A stretch of DNA of 64,000 nucleotides from contig NZ_CP062803.1 in assembly GCF_008801925.2 (NCBI RefSeq), positions 3,658,001 to 3,722,000 of the forward strand. Direction: 5' to 3'. The notes beneath the pieces are model-generated. The model was not told the origin of the DNA. It saw only the letters and a list, made by a program, of their open reading frames with translations, and ran no database searches. Numbering within the stretch: the stretch's first letter is position 1; every line of letters begins with the position of its first letter. This document shows, in pieces, positions 1 through 13,936 of this stretch. A program made the position numbers and the translations under genes. The DNA is from Cupriavidus basilensis (lineage in GTDB: Bacteria > Pseudomonadota > Gammaproteobacteria > Burkholderiales > Burkholderiaceae).

Positions 1-3027
<3,027 letters not shown>

Positions 3028-3038
3028 GCCATAGGTTG

Positions 3039-3078
3039 TGTCAGGCGGATGCCGGCATGCTCCGGCATCCGCCTGACA
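3039..3078 (+). terminator. 17 bp perfect hairpin after asdA, no T-tract
   Basis: The arms 3039-3055 and 3062-3078 are exact reverse complements around the six-base loop CATGCT. The stem is strong but is not followed by a run of T. It may be a transcript-stabilising 3' hairpin or a factor-assisted terminator rather than a classical intrinsic one. Confidence 0.6.
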
Positions 3079-3145
3079 TGCGCTCCCACGCACGGCTCTG
3101 GTATGGTGGGCGGTCCGCCAAACCGCCGCCGAGGCACCGAGCCGC

Positions 3146-4654
3146 ATGTCCCCTTCCCTTCTAGCTACCCCCCTGCCTGCGTCCTGGTTCGCCTCGCTGC
3201 AAGGCGCCATGCCGGTGGGCTTTTCCTGGTGGTGGCCCTCGCTGTTCACACTGGCGGAATGGGCGATCCGCCTGGCCATGCTGGTCTACGTGCCGCAGCG
3301 CCGCGCCCCGGCGGCGGCGCGCACCTGGCTGCTGCTGATCTTCTTCCTGCCATGGCTGGGGCTGGTGCTCTATGCGCTGTTCGGCCGCATCTACTATCCC
3401 AAGTCGCGCCGGCTCAAGCTGGCCCGCATCAACCAGGGCATCGCAAACGTGCGTGACCGGGTGGCGCGCTTCGCGCCATTGCAGCCGCTGCCCGCCGCCG
3501 TAGCCGCCGACGCGGCCGGGCTGATCGAGCGGCTCGGCTCCTACTCGCCGATGCGCGGCAATGCCGTGGCGCTGCTCGACGACTATGACGCGACGGTGGC
3601 CGCGATGATCGCCGATATCGACGGCGCCAGGCACCAGGTCCATCTGCTGGTCTATATCTACGCCGCGGACGCGACCGGCCGCGCCTTTACCGACGCCCTG
3701 CTGCGAGCCAGCGCGCGAGGCGTGCGCTGCCGCCTGCTGGTGGATGCGCTGGGCGCGCGCGCGGGCTGGCGCATGTTTGCCGATACGCTGCGCGACGGCG
3801 GCGTGGAGGTGGTGCAGGCCCTGCCCATGCGCTCGCTGATGGCGGTGCTCAAAGGCAAGAGCGCGCGCTTCGACCTGCGCAATCACCGCAAGATCCTGGT
3901 GGTGGACGGCAGCATTGGCTATATCGGCTCGCAAAACGTGATCGATGCCGAGTCGATGCCTGGACTGCCCAATGAAGAACTGGTGGCACGCGTGACCGGG
4001 CCAGTGGTGGCGGAGCTGCAAGCGGTCTTCCTGGCCGACCGCTACCTGGAAACCGGCGACGGCAACTTCGACCTCGACAGCTTCCCGCCCATGGAGGCGC
4101 AAGGCCCGCACATCGCGCAGATGCTGCCCAGCGGCCCTGGCTACGGCACGCAGAACGCGCAGATGGCGCTGATCAGCATGATCCACCGCGCGCGCAGCGA
4201 AGTGGTCATCACCACGCCCTACTTCGTGCCGGATGAAGCGTTCCTGCAAGCGCTGCACCTGGCCTGCTACCGTGGCGTGGCGGTGCACCTGGTGCTGTCG
4301 CAACGGATCGACCAGCGCTTCACGCAGGCCGCGCAAGAGGCTTACTTCGGCGTGCTGCTGGACTCGGGGGTGCAGATCCACTTGTACCGCCCCGCCTTCC
4401 TGCATGCCAAGCACGTCACCATTGACGATGAAGTTGCCATGGTGGGATCGACCAATATGGATATCCGGTCGTTCGCACTCAATGCCGAGGCCGCGCTGGT
4501 GATCTATGACCGTGATGTGGTGGCACGCATGCGGCGGATCCAGCAGCGGTATCTGGCCAATAGTGAGACGGTGGTGCGGGCGGTTTGGCAGCGGCGGCCG
4601 CTGCATACGCGGACCTGGCAGAATCTTTGCCGGTTGGCGGATTCGTTGCTGTAG
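3146..4654 (+). CDS. cls: Cardiolipin synthase, phospholipase D superfamily
   Basis: Membrane enzyme condensing two phosphatidylglycerols into cardiolipin and glycerol. Two hydrophobic segments sit near the N-terminus (about residues 24-48 and 56-76), followed by two PLD domains. The catalytic HxK signatures are NHRKILVVDG with GSQN downstream, and HAKHVTIDDE with GSTN downstream; both copies look intact. The 502 aa length is typical of ClsA-type enzymes. The start is the first ATG after a weak GAGG/GAG. It stands alone between asdA and the inverted non-coding element that begins 39 bases after its stop codon. A ClsB/ClsC-type enzyme is less likely because those lack this N-terminal membrane anchor. 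Confidence 0.92.
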   Translation: MSPSLLATPLPASWFASLQGAMPVGFSWWWPSLFTLAEWAIRLAMLVYVPQRRAPAAARTWLLLIFFLPWLGLVLYALFGRIYYPKSRRLKLARINQGIANVRDRVARFAPLQPLPAAVAADAAGLIERLGSYSPMRGNAVALLDDYDATVAAMIADIDGARHQVHLLVYIYAADATGRAFTDALLRASARGVRCRLLVDALGARAGWRMFADTLRDGGVEVVQALPMRSLMAVLKGKSARFDLRNHRKILVVDGSIGYIGSQNVIDAESMPGLPNEELVARVTGPVVAELQAVFLADRYLETGDGNFDLDSFPPMEAQGPHIAQMLPSGPGYGTQNAQMALISMIHRARSEVVITTPYFVPDEAFLQALHLACYRGVAVHLVLSQRIDQRFTQAAQEAYFGVLLDSGVQIHLYRPAFLHAKHVTIDDEVAMVGSTNMDIRSFALNAEAALVIYDRDVVARMRRIQQRYLANSETVVRAVWQRRPLHTRTWQNLCRLADSLL

Positions 4655-4693
4655 GAGAGAGGGGGGCTGGACTTGGCTATACGGTTCGTCTTT

Positions 4694-5088
4694 GGCCCCG
4701 CTGACGCGGGCGTGGCTCTGTGGGCGGGGTTTTACTGCTTCTAGCTGCTGTCGCGGCTGTGCGGGGTTGGCCGTTTTGGAACGTGTGAGATGTCACTTCT
4801 CTTTACTCGTAAAGAGAAGTAACCAAGAGAAAGCGATCCTTGCAGGAGGCTGGCGTGGCGTCATTGGGGACCCCAATGGTTTCGTCGTACAGCCCCGGGT
4901 GCTGATGGACTCGTGCAGTTACCAGTTTAGACCACCACGACCTTGCTAGTGCCCAGGGTTTCGTGGTGGCCCCCACCGGTAGCCACCACCGCGAAATTCA
5001 AGCCGTCTGTCGCTCGCGGGGTGACCGGCCACGAAGTTGCAGGCGTTCCGTTTTCGTCGTGGGCGCGGTGGCACCGGATTGATAGGTC
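4694..5088 (+). repeat. Left copy of a ~400 bp inverted non-coding element
   Basis: Non-coding stretch starting 39 bases after the cls stop. It begins GGCCCCGCTGACG and carries a well conserved ~160 bp head (4694-4854) containing a hairpin (4795-4820). A less conserved tail follows with three GGTTTCGTSGT-type motifs at 4877-4888, 4956-4968 and 5050-5060. Read in the cls direction, the sequence matches the right copy read in the hutG direction, with a small indel in the head and many substitutions in the tail. Translations of the region resemble the spurious low-complexity ORFs often predicted in such intergenic repeats, and I see no real gene in it. The boundary at the centre is approximate. 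Confidence 0.85.
4795..4820 (+). repeat. Hairpin inside left repeat copy
   Basis: Arms ACTTCTCTTTA and TAAAGAGAAGT, 11 bp, around the loop CTCG. The equivalent hairpin in the right copy (5357-5382) differs at one base pair with both sides changed, so pairing is kept. No T-tract follows; the sequence continues AACCAAGAGAAAGCG. Confidence 0.8.
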
Positions 5089-5110
5089 GAAGAACTCTTC
5101 CACCGCGCCC
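5061..5110. repeat. Central inverted repeat of the element
   Basis: GGGCGCGGTGG at 5061-5071 and its exact reverse complement at 5100-5110 flank a 28-base spacer. This is the axis of symmetry of the whole 4694-5491 palindrome, and it would close the loop if the entire region folded as a cruciform or long RNA hairpin. Confidence 0.75.
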
Positions 5111-5491
5111 ACCCCACCACGAAACCATCACGGCGTGATATATCGCGGTGCTCGGAGCCGGTACCGGTAGATGTGCGAATGAGCAAGGATGCCGCTACCG
5201 AGCAGCCTCACCACGAAACCAGCGCCATCCGCAGGATCGTGGCCATTCAAATCGGTACCGCCATGAGGCTATTAAAACCCGGGGCCTGACGACGAAACCA
5301 CCGGGCTACGTAACCCCAATAAGCCAGCCTCCTGCAAGGATCGCTTTCTTTTGGTTACTTTTCTTTACGAGTAAAGAAAAGTGACATCTCACACGTTCTA
5401 AATCGGCCAACACCGTACAGCCGCGACAGCAGCTAGAAGCAGTAAAACCCCGCCCACAAAGGCACAAAGCCACCCAAGCGTCAGCGGGGCC
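5089..5491 (-). repeat. Right copy of the ~400 bp inverted non-coding element
   Basis: Mirror-image counterpart of 4694-5088. Its conserved head (5323-5491) lies eight bases from the hutG stop codon, so a leftward hutG transcript runs straight into it. The three motif copies are at 5289-5300, 5210-5221 and 5116-5127, with spacings of 79 and 94 against 79-80 and 93 on the left. The hairpin at 5357-5382 has arms ACTTTTCTTTA and TAAAGAAAAGT around a four-base loop. No coding capacity is evident. Confidence 0.85.
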
Positions 5492-5498
5492 AGCAACC

Positions 5499-6314
5499 TT
5501 AACGCGCCTCCACGTACCCCAACACCGTCTCCAGCATCATCTTCAGCGTAGGCTGGATCCGCGTAGCCCGCGCTTCGTCATAGGCGAAGGGATAGCTCTC
5601 GCTCATATACGCCGACTGCGTCAACTCCAGCTGCACGGCTTGCACGCCTTGCGCCGGCGCCCCGTACTGCCGCGTGATATAGCCACCCTTGAAACGCCCG
5701 TTAAGCACCGACGTATAGCCAGGCAACGCGCCAGCGATATCCAGCAGCTGGTTGGCCAGCGCGGCGTCGCAGCTGGCACCATTGGCGGTGCCCAGGTTGA
5801 AGTCGGTCAGCTTGCCCTCGAAAAAGCGCGGCAGCACCGAGCGGATCGAATGCGCGTCCCACAGCGCCACGGTACCGTGCTCGGCACGCAAGCGGGCCAG
5901 TTCCCCGGCAAGCGCGCCGTGGTACGGGCGCCAGATGGCTTCGCGGCGCGCGGCGATTTCATCGTCGGCGGGCAGGCTGCTGGCGTCGGCGTAGATCGGC
6001 GTCTTGTCGAAGGTATCGACCGGGCACAGGCCGGTGGTGTCCTGGCCGGGGTAGAGATTGGCGTTGTCGGGCGGGCGGTTCAGGTCCACCACGTAGCGCG
6101 AGTGGGTGGCCACCAGGATGGAGGCGCCGAGTTCGCGCGCGAAATCGTACAGGCGCTCCAGGTGCCAGTCGGTATCGGGCACGGTGCGTGCCTCGGCAGT
6201 CAGCCGGTCGGACACGGAGACCGGCAGGTGGGTGCCGACGTGCGGCATCGACACCAGCAGCGGGCGCGTGCCGCGATGCAGGGTGAAAGCGGGGGTATCG
6301 GTCGAGAAGGCCAT
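5499..6314 (-). CDS. hutG: N-formylglutamate deformylase
   Basis: Hydrolyses N-formyl-L-glutamate to glutamate and formate, the last step of the five-step histidine pathway. The protein is about 271 aa from the ATG at 6314 (MAFSTDTPAF); an upstream TTG at 6338 is possible but has no better ribosome site. Family features include MPHVGTHLP near the N-terminus, the DLNRPPDN segment, LWDAHSIRS and the C-terminal VQLELTQSAYM stretch, consistent with a metal-dependent N-formylglutamate amidohydrolase. It is the last gene of the leftward hut cluster, 100 bases after hutF with a hairpin in between. Together with HutF it shows that this organism releases ammonia and formate rather than formamide. Confidence 0.93.
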   Translation of the reverse strand: MAFSTDTPAFTLHRGTRPLLVSMPHVGTHLPVSVSDRLTAEARTVPDTDWHLERLYDFARELGASILVATHSRYVVDLNRPPDNANLYPGQDTTGLCPVDTFDKTPIYADASSLPADDEIAARREAIWRPYHGALAGELARLRAEHGTVALWDAHSIRSVLPRFFEGKLTDFNLGTANGASCDAALANQLLDIAGALPGYTSVLNGRFKGGYITRQYGAPAQGVQAVQLELTQSAYMSESYPFAYDEARATRIQPTLKMMLETVLGYVEAR

Positions 6315-6365
6315 GTTTTCTTGTTTGCTACTTTGCAACGTAAAGGCGCAGTGCTCATCAATACG

Positions 6366-6397
6366 GGCCTGAAGCTTGTAGCGTCAAGCTTCAGGCC
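6366..6397. repeat. 13 bp perfect hairpin between hutF and hutG
   Basis: GGCCTGAAGCTTG at 6366-6378 and its exact complement at 6385-6397 enclose a six-base loop. No T-tract follows on the minus strand, so it is more likely an mRNA-stabilising or processing hairpin that sets the hutG dose than a full terminator. Confidence 0.6.
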
Positions 6398-6414
6398 GCG
6401 TGGTGCGCCGGGTT

Positions 6415-7815
6415 TTAGTCAGTCAGCAGGCTGGCGCGCGCGGCGGCAAAGCGCTTGCCGGCGTCGGCCTGCAAGGCATGCATACCATGCTGCACGCGCG
6501 TGTGGCCCGCCGTGCGGACTTCCGCTAGTGTCTCATGCCCATGGTTGGTGAACACATGGACCGCCAGCGCCTGGCTGCCCGACAAACCCGAGAGCGCGGG
6601 ATGCGCCCCGTCCAGCACGACGAAATCCGCCTGCTGCCCGACGGCAAGCGCGCCGATGTCCCGGCCCGACGCGCGAGCGCCGCCAAAGGCGGCATCAAGG
6701 TAAAGGCGGTCCGCCACCGGCTTGTGCGCGTCCGAAGCCAGCACATTGCGCTTTTGCAGCGCCAGCCGCTGGCCATACTCGAACAGCCGCAGCTCTTCCG
6801 CCACGCTGACGCTGGCGTGGCTGTCCGAGCCGATGCCCCAGACACCACCCTGCCCCAGGTAGGGCGCGGCATCGAATACCCCATCGCCCAGGTTGGCCTC
6901 GGTGGTCGGGCAGATGCCGGCCACCGCGCCGCTATGCGCCAGCCGGCGCCGCTCGTCCCAGTCCAGGTGCGTGGCATGCACCAGGCACCAGCGCGCATCC
7001 ACCTCGGCATGGTCGAGCAGCCATGCCACCGGGCGAGTGCCCGTGAGCGTGATGCACTCGTCGACCTCGCGCTGCTGCTCGGCGATATGGATGTGCACCG
7101 GCGCGGTTGCATCCAGCGCGTGCAGGCCAGCCACGGCGTCGGCAAGACTCTGCGGCGGCACCGCGCGCAGCGAGTGCGGGGCAAGTCCCAGGCGAGCCTG
7201 GCCATGGCATTGCGGTGCCAGCCGGCCAAGCAAGTCGAGCATGGCGTGCGTCTCATGCAGGAAGCGGCGCTGATCCGGCACCGCGGGCTTGTCGCCGAAG
7301 CCGGCCGTCTGGTACAGCACCGGCAGCAGCGTGATGCCGATGCCGGCGGTCCGCGCGGCGCGCAGCAGGCGCAGCGACATCTCGGCAGGGTCGGCGTAAG
7401 GCTTGCCGTCCGTGTCGTGATGCACGTAGTGGAATTCGCAAACGCTGGTGTAGCCCGCGCGCAGCATCTCGATATAGAGCTGCGTGGCGATGGCTTCCAG
7501 CGTATCGGGCGAAAGCCGCAGCGCGAAGCGGTACATCAGCTTGCGCCAGCTCCAGAAGGAATCGCTCTGCTGGCCGTCGGCCAGCGTCTCGCTGCGGAAC
7601 TCGGTCAACCCGGCAAAGCCGCGCTGGAACGCGTGCGAATGCAGATTGGGCATGCCCGGCAACAGCGGCCCGGCGGCGCGCGGCACGTCCACGGCGGGTG
7701 TCGCGCCGGCCTGCACCGTCGTGAATGCGCCAGCGTCGTCCCAGGCCAGCAAGACATCGCTGGCCCAGCCCGTGGGCAGCAGGGCCTGCGTGGCGAACAG
7801 GCTTCCGGCGCTCAT
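6415..7815 (-). CDS. hutF: Formimidoylglutamate deiminase
   Basis: Converts N-formimino-L-glutamate to N-formyl-L-glutamate plus ammonia, feeding HutG. It is an amidohydrolase-superfamily protein of 466 aa. The metal-binding HxH is in [10 protein letters not shown], with further candidate ligand His residues in VHIHIAEQ and the Asp in IGSDSHAS. The start at 7815 ([10 protein letters not shown]) is chosen because it overlaps the hutI stop as ATGA; a longer in-frame extension runs into hutI and is rejected. The SDSHAS motif and the GMPNLHSH context separate HutF from guanine deaminase-like relatives. Confidence 0.93.
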   Translation of the reverse strand: MSAGSLFATQALLPTGWASDVLLAWDDAGAFTTVQAGATPAVDVPRAAGPLLPGMPNLHSHAFQRGFAGLTEFRSETLADGQQSDSFWSWRKLMYRFALRLSPDTLEAIATQLYIEMLRAGYTSVCEFHYVHHDTDGKPYADPAEMSLRLLRAARTAGIGITLLPVLYQTAGFGDKPAVPDQRRFLHETHAMLDLLGRLAPQCHGQARLGLAPHSLRAVPPQSLADAVAGLHALDATAPVHIHIAEQQREVDECITLTGTRPVAWLLDHAEVDARWCLVHATHLDWDERRRLAHSGAVAGICPTTEANLGDGVFDAAPYLGQGGVWGIGSDSHASVSVAEELRLFEYGQRLALQKRNVLASDAHKPVADRLYLDAAFGGARASGRDIGALAVGQQADFVVLDGAHPALSGLSGSQALAVHVFTNHGHETLAEVRTAGHTRVQHGMHALQADAGKRFAAARASLLTD

Positions 7816-9086
7816 GGCCGTACTCCTTGCGCCGGCGTGGCGGCGGGATAGACCTTGCCCTGGCGCACTACGGCGGCGGCGGGATTGCGTCCGAACCAAT
7901 AGGCCAGCTCGGCCGGCGAATCGACATTCCACAGCACGAAATCGGCGGCGCGCCCGGCGGCCAGCAAGCCGTGCCGGTCCGCTGCGCCCAGCGCGCGCGC
8001 GGCGTGCGTGGTGACGCCTGCCAGCACTTCGGGCACGGTCAGCCTGAACAGGGTGCACGCCATATTCATCATCAGCAGCAGCGAAGTGACGGGTGACGTA
8101 CCGGGATTGTGATCGGTGGAGATCGCCATCGGCACGCCATGCCGGCGCAGCAGGTCGATCGGCGGCAGGTTGGTGTCACGCAGGAAATAATAGGCGCCCG
8201 GCAGCAGGACCGCCACCGTGCCCGACCCGGCCATGGCAGCGACGCCAGCCTCATCGAGATGTTCCAGGTGATCGGCCGACAGCGCGCGGTAACGCGCCGC
8301 CAGCGCTGTGCCACCCAGGTTGCTGAGTTGCTCGGCGTGCAGCTTGACGCGCAAGCCGTGGCGCTCGGCGGCCTGGAACACGCGCTCGGTCTGCGCCAGG
8401 CTGAAGCCCACGGACTCGCAGAAGGCGTCCACCGCATCGATGAGGCCCTCTTCGGCCAGCGCGGGCATCATGGTTTCGCACACCAGCGTGATGTAGTCGT
8501 CGGCGCGGCCCGCGTATTCCGGCGGCAGCGCGTGCGCGCCGAGGAAGGTGGTGTGCACCGTCACGCCGAAGGCCTCGCCCAGGCGGCGCGCCACGCGCAG
8601 CTGCTTGCGCTCGCTGGCGAGGTCCAGGCCGTAGCCGGACTTGATCTCCAGCGTGGTCACGCCTTCGGCCAGCAGCGGCGCGAGACGTGCGGCGGCCAGC
8701 GCGAACAGCGTGTCTTCATCGGCGGCGCGGGTGGCGCGCACGGTGGAGACGATGCCGCCGCCGGCGCGCGCGATTTCCTCATAGCCTGCGCCGGCCAGGC
8801 GCATGGCGAATTCGTCGGCGCGCTGCCCGCCGTACACCAGGTGCGTATGGCAGTCGACCAGGCCCGGCGTGATCCACGCGTTGCCCGCGTCATGGCGCGG
8901 CAGCGCGGCGTACGCCTGCGGCAGCTGCGCCTGCGCGCCGAGCCACGCGATGCGGCCTTGCTGCACGACCAGCGCGGCGTCACGAATGGCCTTGGTGGGA
9001 TCCCCGTCGGGCAACAGGTGGCAGCGATGCCAGACGCCGTCGGCGGACAAAGAGGTAACGGCGGCCTGGGCCGTGTTCTGGTTCAT
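7812..9086 (-). CDS. hutI: Imidazolonepropionase
   Basis: Opens the imidazolone ring of 4-imidazolone-5-propionate to give N-formimino-L-glutamate. It is an amidohydrolase-superfamily protein of 424 aa, with HxH metal ligands in [12 protein letters not shown], the LHAEQLSN histidine and the STDHNPGTS aspartate. The ATG at 9086 overlaps the hutD stop (ATGA), and its own stop overlaps the hutF start in the same way, so translation is probably coupled through three genes. Its place between HutU and HutF follows the order of the pathway. Confidence 0.95.
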   Translation of the reverse strand: MNQNTAQAAVTSLSADGVWHRCHLLPDGDPTKAIRDAALVVQQGRIAWLGAQAQLPQAYAALPRHDAGNAWITPGLVDCHTHLVYGGQRADEFAMRLAGAGYEEIARAGGGIVSTVRATRAADEDTLFALAAARLAPLLAEGVTTLEIKSGYGLDLASERKQLRVARRLGEAFGVTVHTTFLGAHALPPEYAGRADDYITLVCETMMPALAEEGLIDAVDAFCESVGFSLAQTERVFQAAERHGLRVKLHAEQLSNLGGTALAARYRALSADHLEHLDEAGVAAMAGSGTVAVLLPGAYYFLRDTNLPPIDLLRRHGVPMAISTDHNPGTSPVTSLLLMMNMACTLFRLTVPEVLAGVTTHAARALGAADRHGLLAAGRAADFVLWNVDSPAELAYWFGRNPAAAVVRQGKVYPAATPAQGVRP

Positions 9087-9690
9087 CGCAGGTTCTCCAA
9101 CTCCAGTTCCAGGGTGACGCACAGGCAAAGCGCGGGTTCCGACATCGCCTGCAGGCGATATGGCACCGCGACGCCTTCGGCAAACAGCATGCCGTCGTCG
9201 CTCGCCAGCACGGCTTGACCGCCCTGGCCGGCAACGCCGTGGCGCCATGCCCCCTCAACCACAAACAACAACACCACATGCGCGCCGGGCGCGATCGTGA
9301 ACTCGTCGCGCGCCGCGACCACGCTCGCGCGGCACTGGCCGCGCCGCGTCATCACATTGAAGTCGCGCGTGGCGCCATCCAGCAGCGTGGCCTGCACGCC
9401 GCGCTCGCCAGCAAAGGCAAAGGGCTCGCCAACGGTATCGAGGCGATGATCGAAGCTGCCATCGTCAGCCAGCAGGCGCACGCCCGCGCCGTCCAGCAGC
9501 ACGATCTGGCGATCGATGCCGGGAAAGGCGGAGAACGGCCCATCGGCAGCGATGTCGGCCACGCTCACGCGCCACAGGAATGCGTCCATGCCGGCGCCCG
9601 GCGGCCACGCCGCGATCTCGCGGGTGACGCCGCCGCCGTTCTTCCAGGGCTGCGCAGCCAGCGCGCCGAGCGAGAAGCGTTCGACGCCGT

Positions 9691-9694
<4 letters not shown>
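9083..9694 (-). CDS. hutD: HutD family protein
   Basis: Small cupin-type protein of 203 aa found in hut operons. In other bacteria HutD is thought to act as a governor limiting hut expression, but no enzyme activity is established. Family marks here are the N-terminal [13 protein letters not shown] and the [20 protein letters not shown] block. It overlaps hutU upstream and hutI downstream, both as ATGA, so its amount is tied to the pathway enzymes. The function is inferred from family and position only. Confidence 0.9.
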
Positions 9695-11421
<1,727 letters not shown>

Positions 11422-11441
11422 GAGGGGTTCTCCTGCCTGTG

Positions 11442-11459
11442 CAGTTCAGTTCAGTTCAG
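11442..11459. repeat. CAGTT short tandem repeat between hutH and hutU
   Basis: Three exact CAGTT units plus a partial fourth in the 69 bp gap between hutH and hutU. Units of five can change in number by slippage and alter the spacing ahead of hutU. Only the repeat itself is seen; any effect is a guess. Confidence 0.7.
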
Positions 11460-11490
11460 CGGTTGCGTCTGCGTTTGGGAGTAGCGCGCA

Positions 11491-13071
11491 TCAAGCCACG
11501 CCCACCTGCGACGGCAGCACCTGGCGCACCGACTCGGGCCAGCCGGCACCCGCGTCACCCTGCTGCACCCACTGCTTCATCGCCTCGATATCCGGTGCGA
11601 AGTAGCGGTCGCCTTCCACAAAGGCCACGCGCTCGCGGATGCGTGCGATCTCGGTCTCGATCAGCGGCGAGGATTCCAGCGGGCGGTGGAACTCGATGCC
11701 CTGCGCGGCGGCCATGGCTTCGATGCCGACCACCACGGCGGTGTTCTCCGCCATATCGCCCAGGCGGCGCGCGCCGTAAGTGGCCATCGACACATGGTCC
11801 TCCTGGTTGGCCGACGTGGGCAAGCTGTCCACGCTGGCAGGATGCGCCAGCGACTTGTTCTCGGACGCCAGCGCGGCGGCAGTGACCTGCGCGATCATGA
11901 AGCCCGAATGCAGGCCACCGTCGCGCACCAGGAACGGCGGCAGGCCGGACAGGCCGGAATCGAGCAGCAGCGCGAGGCGGCGCTCGGAGATCGCGCCGAT
12001 CTCGGCGATGGCCAGCGCGATGATGTCGGCGGCAAACGCCACCGGCTCGGCGTGGAAGTTGCCGCCCGAGATCACATCGCCCTGCTCCGGGAACACCAGC
12101 GGATTGTCGGACGCGGCGTTGGCCTCGATCTGCAGCACGCGCGCTGCATGTTGCAGGTTGTCCAGGCAGGCACCCATCACCTGCGGCTGGCAGCGGATGG
12201 AGTACGGGTCCTGCACGCGGCCGCAGCTCACGTGCGAGTCCACGATCTTGCTGCCATCGAGCAGCGCGCGCACGGCGCCGGCCACGGCAATCTGGCCGGC
12301 CTGGCCGCGCGCGGCGTGGATGCGCGCGTCGAACGGCTTGACCGAGCCCTTGATGGCTTCGAGCGACAGCGCGCCCGCCACCAGCCCGGCAGCGAAGATG
12401 TCTTCGGCGGCAAACAGGCCCGCCAGCGCCAGCGCCGTGGAAACCTGCGTGCCGTTGAGCAGCGCCAGCCCTTCCTTGGGGCCCAGCGTGAAAGGCGCCA
12501 GGCCCGCGCGGGCCAGCCCTTCGGCGGCCGGGCGGCGCACGCCGTCGATCATCACATCGCCCACGCCGATCAGCGTGCACGACATATGCGCCAGCGGCGC
12601 AAGATCGCCCGACGCGCCCACCGAGCCCTTGGCCGGAATGCACGGCGTGACGCCCGAGTTGGCCAGCGCCAGCAGCGCCTCGATGATTTCTGGACGGATG
12701 CCGGAATGGCCGCGCGCCAGGCTCACGGCCTTGATCGCCAGGATCAGCCGCACGGTGTCGCTGTTCAGGTCCGCGCCGGTGCCCACGCTGTGCGACAGCA
12801 CCAGGTTGCGCTGCAGCTCCGCCAGCTTGTCATGCGGGATGCGCGTTTGCGCCAGCTTGCCAAAGCCGGTGTTGATGCCGTAGACCACCGCATCAGCGTC
12901 GATGATGTCCTGCACGGTGGCCTGGGACGCGCGCACGCCAGCCCACGCGGATTCATCCATCGCCAGGCTCACTTCGCCGCGATGGATGCGGCGCAGGTCG
13001 GCCAGCGTGACGGAGCCGGGCTGCAAGGTCAGCAGCGGGCGGGAAGTTTGGTTGGCTTGGGTGGCGCTCAT
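11491..13071 (-). CDS. hutH: Histidine ammonia-lyase
   Basis: Commits histidine to degradation by eliminating ammonia to urocanate. The 526 aa protein carries the Ala-Ser-Gly triad at residues 153-155 in [14 protein letters not shown], which cyclises to the MIO cofactor. The active-site loop INTGFGKLA and [10 protein letters not shown] segments are also present. The start ATG at 13071 is only 10 bases from a HutC-type operator (13082-13093). That operator can therefore control a local promoter or block transcription arriving from hutC. Confidence 0.97.
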   Translation of the reverse strand: MSATQANQTSRPLLTLQPGSVTLADLRRIHRGEVSLAMDESAWAGVRASQATVQDIIDADAVVYGINTGFGKLAQTRIPHDKLAELQRNLVLSHSVGTGADLNSDTVRLILAIKAVSLARGHSGIRPEIIEALLALANSGVTPCIPAKGSVGASGDLAPLAHMSCTLIGVGDVMIDGVRRPAAEGLARAGLAPFTLGPKEGLALLNGTQVSTALALAGLFAAEDIFAAGLVAGALSLEAIKGSVKPFDARIHAARGQAGQIAVAGAVRALLDGSKIVDSHVSCGRVQDPYSIRCQPQVMGACLDNLQHAARVLQIEANAASDNPLVFPEQGDVISGGNFHAEPVAFAADIIALAIAEIGAISERRLALLLDSGLSGLPPFLVRDGGLHSGFMIAQVTAAALASENKSLAHPASVDSLPTSANQEDHVSMATYGARRLGDMAENTAVVVGIEAMAAAQGIEFHRPLESSPLIETEIARIRERVAFVEGDRYFAPDIEAMKQWVQQGDAGAGWPESVRQVLPSQVGVA

Positions 13072-13081
13072 TTGTATGTCC

Positions 13082-13093
13082 CTGTCTATACAG
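13082..13093. promoter_or_regulatory. HutC-type operator upstream of hutH
   Basis: CTGTCTATACAG fits the GT-N-TA-N-AC half-site pattern known for the HutC subfamily of GntR regulators. The same 12-mer recurs at 16918-16929, and a one-base variant of its core at 16693-16702. It lies between hutC and hutH, directly ahead of the hutH start codon. Confidence 0.75.
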
Positions 13094-13147
13094 CCTGGTT
13101 CGTGCGTTGGCTGGTGGATCTGAAAAAACTAACGGCCCTTGGCGGGT

Positions 13148-13921
13148 TCAGCCGAAGGCCGGGTTGCCATCGGCGCGGAATCGGCTGCCTAGGCGGTAAC
13201 GGTTGCCGGGGTGCAGGCAACGTACAAAGGTCACAGGGGTGCCGCCCGTCCAGGTGCGGCGGGTCAGCAGCAGGCACGGCTGGGTAGCCGGCATTTCCAG
13301 TTGGGTGGCCTGCTCCGCCGTGGCGGAGATGGCATCGACCACGTGTTCGATCTGGTCGTAGGGCACGTGGCGCAGCAGGTATTCGCCGGGCTTCATCGCA
13401 TCGGCGGCGGCAAAATCCTGGTTGATGAAGTCCGGCGCGACGCGCGGGTTCACATAGCGGTCTTCAAGCTGCACCGGCACGCCGTCCTCGCGGTGCACGC
13501 ACACGGAGTGGAACACCGATTCACCGGTGCGCAGATCCAGCGCGGCCGCTACCTCGATGGAGGCAGCCACGCGTTCCACCACCATGACGTCGCAAGCGTA
13601 GTCATGTCCGCGCATGCGGATCTCGTCCTGCAGGTTGACCACGTTGAGCAGCGTCGACTGCGGCTTGTGCTCCGCCACGAAGGTGCCCACGCCAGCCACG
13701 CGCACCACCCGGCCCTGTTCGGCCAGCTCGCGCAGCGCGCGGTTCACCGTCATGCGCGACACGCCAAAGCGGGTCACCAGTTCCTGCTCGGAGGGCACGC
13801 GGTCGCCCGGCTGCCACGCGCGGCTCTGGATATGGCGCGCGATGTACTCCTTCACCTGCTGGTAAAGCGCGGCGGGAGTGGCATCGGGAACGCCCCGGCG
13901 GTTGGCGGTGGCAGCTTTCAT
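13148..13921 (-). CDS. hutC: Histidine utilisation repressor, GntR family HutC subfamily
   Basis: DNA-binding repressor normally released by urocanate. The 257 aa protein has an N-terminal winged helix-turn-helix (about residues 18-85, with RVPSEQELVTRFGVSRMTV) and a C-terminal UTRA effector domain (about 105-250, with LEDRYVNPRVAPDF). The N-terminal ATG at 13921 is accepted. It sits inside the cluster it should regulate, between the ABC transporter genes and hutH, with three candidate operators in the locus, which indicates autoregulation. Confidence 0.95.
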   Translation of the reverse strand: MKAATANRRGVPDATPAALYQQVKEYIARHIQSRAWQPGDRVPSEQELVTRFGVSRMTVNRALRELAEQGRVVRVAGVGTFVAEHKPQSTLLNVVNLQDEIRMRGHDYACDVMVVERVAASIEVAAALDLRTGESVFHSVCVHREDGVPVQLEDRYVNPRVAPDFINQDFAAADAMKPGEYLLRHVPYDQIEHVVDAISATAEQATQLEMPATQPCLLLTRRTWTGGTPVTFVRCLHPGNRYRLGSRFRADGNPAFG

Positions 13922-13936
13922 GGCTTGGTTGGCAAC

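Noticed and set aside
4856..5322. Possible small CRISPR-like array from the spaced GGTTTCGT motifs
   Set aside because: The motif is short, occurs in both orientations in mirror order and has no equal-length spacers or cas genes.
4655..5498. Several short open frames in the inverted element
   Set aside because: No ribosome sites, low-complexity translations, and the frames are not kept between the two copies.
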